A stretch of 5,363 bases of DNA from Clostridiales bacterium (GTDB lineage Bacteria > Bacillota_A > Clostridia > Tissierellales > Sedimentibacteraceae), in contig DOON01000299.1 in NCBI GenBank assembly GCA_003514865.1, forward strand, positions 1 through 5,363. Reading direction: 5' to 3'. Positions 1-4,428 of the stretch are shown piece after piece. Position numbers and translations under genes: made by a program. How positions within the stretch are numbered: position 1 is the stretch's first letter; each line of letters opens with the position of its first letter. The notes under the pieces were generated by a model. The model worked only from the letters and a program-made list of their open reading frames with translations, was not told the DNA's origin and did no database searches.

Positions 1-686
1 AGCACAACTCTTCCTCTGTCAAGCATCACTATTCTGTCGGAATATTTTATTGTGTCCTTCACATTGTGGGATATCATCATTGTTGTTATGGCCTGGGTCT
101 TTATGAGCTCCTGTGTTTTCTCCATTATCAATCTCGATGTCTTTGGGTCCAGTGCTGCCGTATGCTCATCTAAAAGCAACAGCTCCGGCTTATTCATCGT
201 TGCCATCAAAAGTGACAATGACTGCCTCTGCCCCCCTGACAGATATTTTACCTCAGTATCTAATTTGTTTTCAAGTCCTAAGTCCAAGGTTTTTAATAAT
301 TCCTTGTATTCTTCGGTTTTATCTTTCTTTATGAGGCCTCTTAGCGTGAATTTCTGGCACTTCTTATCTGACAGGCTTATGTTTTCCAATATAGTAAGTG
401 ACGGTGACACTCCCATGGATGGATTTTGATGTACTCTTCCTATATATATAGCCCTCTCGTTTTCTTTAAGTGTGCTTATATTTTCTCCGCCCAATATTAT
501 TTCTCCCTTTTCGGGCTTTATTACTCCGCTTATTATATTGAACAGCGTGCTTTTTCCGCATCCGTTTGCTCCTAATATCCCCGTGCATTCTCCGCTGTTT
601 ATTTCCAGGCTGAAGCCGCTGAATATTGTTGCCTCGTTATCTGTTCCTATATTAAAGCTCTTTGATAATTCTCTTATTTCCAGCAT
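1..686 (-). CDS. ABC transporter ATP-binding protein, TrpZ/COG1101-like (3' end cut by window edge)
   Basis: Cytoplasmic ATPase subunit that would power uptake by the permease and lipoprotein encoded just upstream. Translating the minus strand from the ATG at 686 gives 228 open codons, with no stop before the window edge. Visible motifs are Walker A GANGCGKST (residues 39-47), a Q-loop glutamine in RVHQNP (Q87), the ABC signature LSGGQ (149-153), Walker B LLLLDE (169-174), D-loop ALDP (178-181) and the H-loop histidine in ISHN (H207), so the nucleotide-binding domain looks complete. The string DEHTAALDP, with His right after the catalytic Glu, is typical of the COG1101 subgroup that partners COG4120 permeases. 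Family members are about 250-265 residues, so roughly 30 C-terminal residues are probably missing. The start is fixed by AGGAGG at 691-696. That site overlaps the permease stop codon TAG (695-697), so translation is probably coupled. The fold is certain; the substrate is inferred from the leader. Confidence 0.93.
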   Translation of the reverse strand, partial: MLEIRELSKSFNIGTDNEATIFSGFSLEINSGECTGILGANGCGKSTLFNIISGVIKPEKGEIILGGENISTLKENERAIYIGRVHQNPSMGVSPSLTILENISLSDKKCQKFTLRGLIKKDKTEEYKELLKTLDLGLENKLDTEVKYLSGGQRQSLSLLMATMNKPELLLLDEHTAALDPKTSRLIMEKTQELIKTQAITTMMISHNVKDTIKYSDRIVMLDRGRVV

Positions 687-694
687 AATTCCTC

Positions 695-1540
695 CTATTT
701 ATTCAGCTTTTTAAGCTGGGGTCCGAATGTGTTGTAGCTTAAAAATGCTATTACTATTATTGCGTTTACCGCTCTTAAGTCTGTTGGCTTCAGACCAAGG
801 TCTATTGCCACGGCTCCTATGAATTTGTACACCAATGCTCCCATTATTGCTCTTGTGGAGTTCTTCAGCTTTTTTTCTTTCAGTATTGTGTCTCCCACTA
901 TTATGGAGGCCAGGGATACTACTATTATCCCCGTCCCCATGGTTATTTCTGAAAAACCCTGATATTGTGCCATCATCGCTCCGCTCATTGACACAAGCCC
1001 GTTCGAAAGCATCAGCCCTATGAGCTTATATTTGTTTGAATCTTCTCCCAATGATTTCACCAGTGTTTCGTTGTCTCCTGTTGCCACCAGCATGTAACCT
1101 ATTTCTGTTTTAAGGAACATATCCATCATGAGCTTAACGGCTGCTACGATTATTATCAGTACTATCAGCGTGCTTGCTCCGTCGAATATGGATGGATGGC
1201 TGAACAGTCCTATGTTTGATTTTCCGTTCATTCTGAGGTTTACTGAATACAGTATTGTCATTGTGAGTATTCCCGAAAGCAATGCCTTGATTTTCAGCTT
1301 GATATTAAGGGTGTAGGTCAGAAGCCCTGCCAGTGTTCCTATAAAGAATGCCAGCACTGTGCTGATAACAGGACCAACTCCCGAGGTTATGAACCTTGCA
1401 AATATAAAGGCTCCCATGGGGAATGTTCCTTCCACTGACAAATCCGCAAAGTCGAGTATTTTGTATGTTATGGTTACACCTATGGCAAGGACTGCAAATA
1501 TTAGTCCCTGCTCCACCGATGTAAGTATTAATGTATTCAT
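695..1540 (-). CDS. ABC transporter permease, TrpY/COG4120-like
   Basis: Integral membrane channel subunit of the importer, 281 residues from the chosen start. The protein is a series of hydrophobic segments, roughly 8-28, 34-53, 55-78, 85-103, 111-130, 160-182 and 194-210, plus C-terminal segments near 222-240 and 246-264. This resembles the LivH/RbsC-type permease superfamily (PF02653). The N-terminal stretch TYKILDFADLSVEGTFPMGA is characteristic of COG4120 permeases in TrpXYZ-like systems. The reading frame is open as far as an ATG at 1579, but the ATG at 1540 has AGGAGG 4 nt upstream (1545-1550), whereas the upstream ATG has no clear site, so 1540 is preferred. The gene lies 47 nt after the lipoprotein gene and 8 nt before the ATPase gene, so all three are one transcript. 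Most isoleucines are encoded by ATA. Confidence 0.92.
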   Translation of the reverse strand: MNTLILTSVEQGLIFAVLAIGVTITYKILDFADLSVEGTFPMGAFIFARFITSGVGPVISTVLAFFIGTLAGLLTYTLNIKLKIKALLSGILTMTILYSVNLRMNGKSNIGLFSHPSIFDGASTLIVLIIIVAAVKLMMDMFLKTEIGYMLVATGDNETLVKSLGEDSNKYKLIGLMLSNGLVSMSGAMMAQYQGFSEITMGTGIIVVSLASIIVGDTILKEKKLKNSTRAIMGALVYKFIGAVAIDLGLKPTDLRAVNAIIVIAFLSYNTFGPQLKKLNK

Positions 1541-1587
1541 GCTTCCTCCTGATGATTTTAATATATGACAGTTAGTCAATTCGTCTG

Positions 1588-2565
1588 TTATTCTATAAAC
1601 TCTGCACCTGTGAATGCTTTGTTGTCTTTTGTAAGTCCCAATTCATCGGCAGTTTTTAAGTTAACTACTTTCTCTAAGCTTTTTGAAGACTGCACCGGTA
1701 TTTTCGCGATATCCGCTTTATCAACCAATATTTGCTTTGCAATCATAGCTGACTCTCTTCCTATTTCATAGAAGCTTATTCCCTTTGACATTAGAATTCC
1801 TTCTGCCACATGAGTTCCGTCCGCAGATACTGTAGGCAGCTTGTTTTCCTTTGTAAGCCTAGCTACCAGTGATATTGCCGAAGCGACCATATTGTCGGTA
1901 ATTATATACAGACCGTCTGCTTTTTTGGAGATTGTATCCACAGCCTGAGGTATATCATTAACAGATGTTATTCCCACTGTTTCCACTGCAAGACCTATTT
2001 CAACAGCAACAGCCTTCGTACGTTCAACCTGAACCTCTGAGTTTGATTCTCCTATGTTGTAGATTATTCCAACTGTTTTTATACCTGCGTCAAGCTCCTT
2101 GAACATTTCAAGATTTTCCTTAATAGGAGCAGCATCTATAACTCCTGTTATATTGTTGTCCGTAACGTTTAAATCAGAAACTATCTGTGAAAACACAGGA
2201 TCTGTTACAGCCGTAAAAACCATTGGCACATCTGTTCCCTTAATTGCCTGCTTTGCTGCCTGAGCAGATAAAGTCGCTATTGCAAATATCAGGTCTACAT
2301 CGTCCTTAACAAATTTTTCAGCAATAAGCTGTGCATTTGCAAGCTCTCCCTGAGCACTCTGGTCTAAAAACTCCACCTCAAGACCCATGTTTTTCATTTC
2401 ATCAATAAAGCCCTTCTTTGATGCATCCAGAGCCGGATGCTCTATTAACTGGGATATTCCTATTTTAAATGTTTTTTTATCCTGTGTTCCTTGTGCACAT
2501 CCTGTAAGTATTATTGCTGCAATTAATGCAACTGACGTTATCTTTTTTATTAAATTAAATTTCAT
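1588..2565 (-). CDS. ABC transporter substrate-binding lipoprotein, TrpX/COG2984-like
   Basis: Extracytoplasmic ligand-binding lipoprotein of 325 residues, and the first gene of the importer operon. It starts with a short positively charged n-region, a hydrophobic core and the lipobox LTGC (residues 20-23), so Cys23 should be lipidated and anchored to the membrane. The mature part (from about KTFKIGISQLIEHPALD) has the two-lobe periplasmic-binding-protein pattern of PF04392 (ABC_sub_bind): alternating beta/alpha units, a VDLIFAIATLSAQAAKQA segment, VFTAVTDP near residues 116-123, and a second lobe beginning around KTVGIIYN. Members of this family include the pneumococcal TrpX tryptophan binder, but binding specificity cannot be read from the sequence. 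The start ATG has AGGAGG 5 nt upstream (2571-2576). Length matches the family, with no sign of damage. The T-box leader upstream points to an amino acid ligand, most likely tyrosine. Confidence 0.94.
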   Translation of the reverse strand: MKFNLIKKITSVALIAAIILTGCAQGTQDKKTFKIGISQLIEHPALDASKKGFIDEMKNMGLEVEFLDQSAQGELANAQLIAEKFVKDDVDLIFAIATLSAQAAKQAIKGTDVPMVFTAVTDPVFSQIVSDLNVTDNNITGVIDAAPIKENLEMFKELDAGIKTVGIIYNIGESNSEVQVERTKAVAVEIGLAVETVGITSVNDIPQAVDTISKKADGLYIITDNMVASAISLVARLTKENKLPTVSADGTHVAEGILMSKGISFYEIGRESAMIAKQILVDKADIAKIPVQSSKSLEKVVNLKTADELGLTKDNKAFTGAEFIE

Positions 2566-2605
2566 AATGTCCTCCTAGAATATTTAATATTGTTTGTTTC
2601 TGTTT

Positions 2606-2633
2606 ATATTAACTTTGGCCAAGTTTATATCAA
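2606..2633 (-). promoter_or_regulatory. possible internal promoter with inverted repeat in its spacer
   Basis: On the minus strand TTGATA (2628-2633), a 16-nt spacer and TAATAT (2606-2611) resemble a weak sigma-A promoter about 40-70 nt before the lipoprotein start. An inverted repeat with 10-nt arms (2606-2615 and 2621-2630, one mismatch) around the 5-nt centre TGGCC fills the spacer, as an operator would. The -10 matches the consensus at only 4 of 6 positions and the DNA is AT-rich, so this could be chance. The repeat could equally be an RNA hairpin in the leader. Confidence 0.25.
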
Positions 2634-2695
2634 TTGTAAAGTTTCACGTTTCTATCTCTTCGTTTATGACTTTGTGCGTTCAAGGTATCGCAGGG

Positions 2696-2744
2696 GAATG
2701 CATCCAATTTATTTGCTCCCTCCGGTCGCATAAATTGGGCATTC
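2696..2744. repeat. hairpin 1 (long palindrome in operon leader)
   Basis: The arms are GAATGC + CCAATTTAT (2696-2701, 2704-2712) and ATAAATTGG + GCATTC (2730-2738, 2739-2744). They give 15 base pairs with only a two-base bulge. The 17-base loop contains CTCCCTCCGGTCG, which nearly recurs in the loop of hairpin 2. There is no U-run after it on either strand, so it is not an ordinary terminator. It lies between the T-box terminator and the lipoprotein gene and would be transcribed in the read-through mRNA. It looks like a REP-like palindromic element. Confidence 0.7.
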
Positions 2745-2755
2745 TGTGCGTTTGA

Positions 2756-2801
2756 CCTACCGCCATTTTTTCTCCCTATCGGTCGAAAAAGTGGGGTTAG
2801 G
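2756..2801. repeat. hairpin 2 (long palindrome in operon leader)
   Basis: Two 17-base arms (2756-2772 and 2785-2801) pair at 14 positions plus one G-T wobble, around the 12-base loop TCCCTATCGGTC. Including arm ends, the apical part reads CTCCCTATCGGTCG, against CTCCCTCCGGTCG in hairpin 1. The stems differ almost completely while the loops are conserved. It begins immediately downstream (minus strand) of the T-box terminator, leaving 3 bases between its stem and the U-run. Confidence 0.65.
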
Positions 2802-2804
2802 GCA

Positions 2805-2866
2805 TAAAAAAATCTTTCATTCCTGTAAACGCACTATTTCAAATGCACTTACAGGGACGAAAGATT
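2805..2866 (-). terminator. T-box-controlled intrinsic terminator
   Basis: On the minus strand AATCTTTC (from 2866) pairs with GAAAGATT (2811-2818). Inside that, CCTGTAA pairs with TTACAGG, and a run of T follows (2806-2812). The 5' arm includes the CGTCCCT segment (2853-2859) that must pair with AGGG of the T-box to make the antiterminator. The two structures are therefore mutually exclusive, as in standard T-box attenuation. Confidence 0.9.
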
Positions 2867-3091
2867 CCGCGGTACCACCCTATTTATGATATCATTACTG
2901 ACATCATCGCTCTTCCGGGTCCAACAACCTCTAACCTGTAACGAAGGTATACGTATTTGCCTACTGGTTTCCTTTCAACAAACATGCTCAGCAGTGTATA
3001 TTATATTTCTCTGTTATTGGCTCGCATCGACCGCCAACTCTCTGGGAACGTCTGAAATAATTTTCTCTGCTTCAATGCATTAACTTTATTT
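2805..3091 (-). promoter_or_regulatory. T-box riboswitch leader, predicted tRNA-Tyr responsive
   Basis: Transcriptional attenuator that reads uncharged tRNA and permits read-through into the importer genes. Reading the minus strand, Stem I has an ATGC/GCAT base and a kink-turn with GA on both strands, then AGCAG/CTGCT (3067-3071 with 2990-2994). Above these come a specifier loop, TATTTC/GAAATA (3054-3059 with 3004-3009), and an apical TTGGC/GCCAA stem with the AGAGAG and GGTCGATGCGA distal loop. The best specifier codon is TAC (2996-2998), followed by A and then CTGCTGAG, as in the family consensus. ACCAGTAGG downstream resembles the Stem II region. Stem III is ATGATGTCA-GTAA-TGATATCAT (2886-2907). 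The T-box AGGGTGGTACCGCG spans 2868-2881, and its UGGU bulge (2874-2877) pairs with an ACCA tRNA end, so discriminator A. Bacterial tRNA-Tyr has A73, whereas tRNA-Trp has G73 and tRNA-His C73. The T-box class is certain; the Tyr reading is good but hand-folded. Confidence 0.95.
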
Positions 3092-3097
3092 TTTCTT

Positions 3098-3126
3098 ATC
3101 ATAAACGATGATTTTCATTTTGTCAA
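3098..3126 (-). promoter_or_regulatory. sigma-A promoter of the T-box/ABC importer operon
   Basis: On the minus strand the -35 box is a perfect TTGACA (3121-3126), followed by a 17-nt spacer and a -10 box TATGAT (3098-3103; 5 of 6). Transcription should begin near 3091, about 10 nt before the base of T-box Stem I. A near-consensus promoter is what an attenuator needs: strong constitutive initiation with control by termination. Confidence 0.88.
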
Positions 3127-3169
3127 CACCTTTTTTAATAATTTTATAAAATTTCTTACAACCAATCAT

Positions 3170-3184
3170 GTGGTTCAGAAAATT
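3170..3184. promoter_or_regulatory. weak CodY-box-like sequence between the divergent promoters
   Basis: GTGGTTCAGAAAATT matches the CodY box consensus (AATTTTCWGAAAATT) at 11 of 15 positions, with the central and right half perfect and the left four bases wrong. It lies in the divergent intergenic region, where a nutrient-sensing regulator of amino acid genes would be plausible. AT-rich DNA yields such matches often, so this is only a candidate. Confidence 0.2.
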
Positions 3185-3255
3185 GCGGATATTGATAGCG
3201 TTTTTAAAAAACTTTTGTTAAAATATAAATTTTTTTGTAATTTTATATATTTTTG

Positions 3256-3284
3256 TTGCATACTAAATCAAGATTGAGTATACT
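3256..3284 (+). promoter_or_regulatory. predicted promoter of the dehydrogenase-aminotransferase operon
   Basis: TTGCAT (3256-3261), a 17-nt spacer and TATACT (3279-3284) form a good sigma-A promoter pointing right. Transcription should start near 3291, leaving an untranslated leader of about 88 nt before the dehydrogenase ATG. AT-rich tracts with imperfect inverted repeats (about 3217-3254) lie just upstream and could act as an UP element or operator. No T-box or other recognised riboswitch is visible on this side. Confidence 0.65.
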
Positions 3285-3378
3285 TATGTAATATGGAGGT
3301 TTTTATATAACGATATAAATGTTGCTGAAAGAAATAAATCATGGATGGATATTGAAATTAAGAAAAAGGAGGATATCC

Positions 3379-4401
3379 ATGGAGCAAATTAAAGTATTAG
3401 TAATTAATGATGAAGGGGAAGATATTCAGCTCGAGGAAGAAATTATTTCGGAATCTTTAAAAAGAAAAAATGTCGGATTAACAGTTAAATATATTCCGGC
3501 AGCCGATACCTTATCAATTGCAGAAGAATTGCCGGAAGCGGATGGTATAATATCTGTATATACTAAATTTGACAGAAACACCTTAGAACAAATGAAGAAA
3601 TGTAAAATTATAGCCACACAGACCATAGGAATAAATACAATTGACCTGGATGCTGCGACAGACGAGGGAATTTGTATAACCAATGTTCCCGATTATTGCA
3701 TTGAGGAGGTTGCTTTGCATACTGTTACCTTAGCTTTGTCCTGTGTAAGAAAAACTTCAACTTATGAAAAGCTTGCAAGAAATAAAATCTGGAACGTAGA
3801 AGATATTTATAAGCAAGGTGAGATTCACCGATTGCAAGGCAGGGTTTACGGCTTGGTATCCTTCGGCAATATCGCCAGGCGTGTTGCTGAATTGATGAAG
3901 GCATTTGGAATGAAGATTATTGCTTTTGACCCGTTTTTAGATGATGCTGTATTCGAGGAACACTACGTGCAAAGAGCTGAAAGCTTAGAAGAATTATTTG
4001 CATCCTGCAATATTATTTCAATTCATACACCGTTGACACCAAATACCAAAGGCATAATTGACATTAAGCTTATAGAGAAAATGCCAAGGGGAGGTATACT
4101 TATAAACACCGCCAGAGGTGAAATAATTAAAGAAGAGGATTTATACGACGCCTTAAGGGAAGGCATTTTAGATTCAGCTGGAATAGATGTTATAACTGAT
4201 GAAACCGAATTGAAAAGCTCTCTGTATGAGCTTGACAATGTTATTATTACACCCCATGTAGCATATTATTCAGAAGAAGCCTTGACAGAATGCAGGCGTA
4301 AGGCTGCAGAACAAATAGGAACAACCATAGGGAGCAATATCATACCAAAATACTTGGTTAACAAATCTGTAAAAGGTAAAACCAAGGCAATATTATCATA
4401 A
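3379..4401 (+). CDS. D-2-hydroxyacid dehydrogenase, NAD-dependent, CtBP/PGDH-like
   Basis: Cytoplasmic oxidoreductase of 340 residues that would reduce a 2-oxo acid to the (R)-2-hydroxy acid with NADH, or the reverse. The N-terminal segment QTIGINTIDLDAATDEGICI with NVPDYCIEEVALHT (81-115) is the family hallmark. The nucleotide-binding domain follows, with GLVSFGNIAR (158-167) and D184 at the end of beta-2, which favours NAD over NADP. The catalytic trio is present: R246 (NTARGE), E275 (GIDVITDE) and H293 (TPHVAYY). The Rossmann glycine motif is altered: the usual GxGxxG reads S-F-G-N-I-A. A final Ala is common in CtBP-like members, but the Ser is unusual. The frame is open from an ATG at 3319, but AAGGAGG just before 3379 fixes the start there. 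The gene is followed 27 nt later by an aminotransferase. The closest named groups are CtBP-like dehydrogenases and phosphoglycerate dehydrogenase. It lacks the ACT domain of long SerA proteins. The exact substrate is unknown. Confidence 0.9.
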   Translation: MEQIKVLVINDEGEDIQLEEEIISESLKRKNVGLTVKYIPAADTLSIAEELPEADGIISVYTKFDRNTLEQMKKCKIIATQTIGINTIDLDAATDEGICITNVPDYCIEEVALHTVTLALSCVRKTSTYEKLARNKIWNVEDIYKQGEIHRLQGRVYGLVSFGNIARRVAELMKAFGMKIIAFDPFLDDAVFEEHYVQRAESLEELFASCNIISIHTPLTPNTKGIIDIKLIEKMPRGGILINTARGEIIKEEDLYDALREGILDSAGIDVITDETELKSSLYELDNVIITPHVAYYSEEALTECRRKAAEQIGTTIGSNIIPKYLVNKSVKGKTKAILS

Positions 4402-4428
4402 TTAAATGATTTAATGGAGGAAAACAAA

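Larger units (their letters stand above)
2673..2801. repeat. two imperfect copies of a ~72-base unit (TGTGCGTT + hairpin)
   Basis: TGTGCGTT occurs at 2673-2680 and 2745-2752, exactly 72 bases apart. Each copy is followed by a partly matching stretch (GTATCGCA versus CTACCGCC) and then a hairpin with the shared CTCCCT..CGGTCG loop. The copies are diverged in the stems. The block fills most of the space between the terminator and the structural genes and has no convincing coding content. Its repeat character is seen directly; calling it a dispersed element is inference. Confidence 0.5.

Noticed and set aside
52..714. Plus-strand ORFs of 125, 73 and 80 codons at the left edge
   Set aside because: They are shadows of the minus-strand ATPase gene, which has all ABC motifs in one continuous frame.
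1541..1579. Upstream ATG (1579) giving 13 extra permease residues
   Set aside because: The extra residues are hydrophilic and end in the codons that make up the AGGAGG site for the ATG at 1540.
2696..2801. The two leader hairpins as ordinary intrinsic terminators
   Set aside because: No T-run follows either stem on the transcribed minus strand, and the loops are long and conserved between the two.
2871..3003. Tryptophan or histidine T-box, as expected from TrpXYZ/HisXYZ homology
   Set aside because: There is no TGG in the specifier region, and CAC would sit one to two bases into the closing helix. The UGGU bulge does not match G73 (Trp) or C73 (His).
2886..3083. Plus-strand ORF of 65 codons
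   Set aside because: It lies antisense to the T-box leader, has no ribosome binding site, and its composition follows the riboswitch stems.
3319..3378. Longer N-terminus for the dehydrogenase from the ATG at 3319
   Set aside because: No ribosome binding site at proper spacing, and the 20 extra residues are basic and unlike the family N-terminus. AAGGAGG directly precedes 3379.
4414..4428. Aminotransferase start at the ATG at 4414
   Set aside because: It overlaps the GGAGG that serves the ATG at 4429 and has no site of its own.
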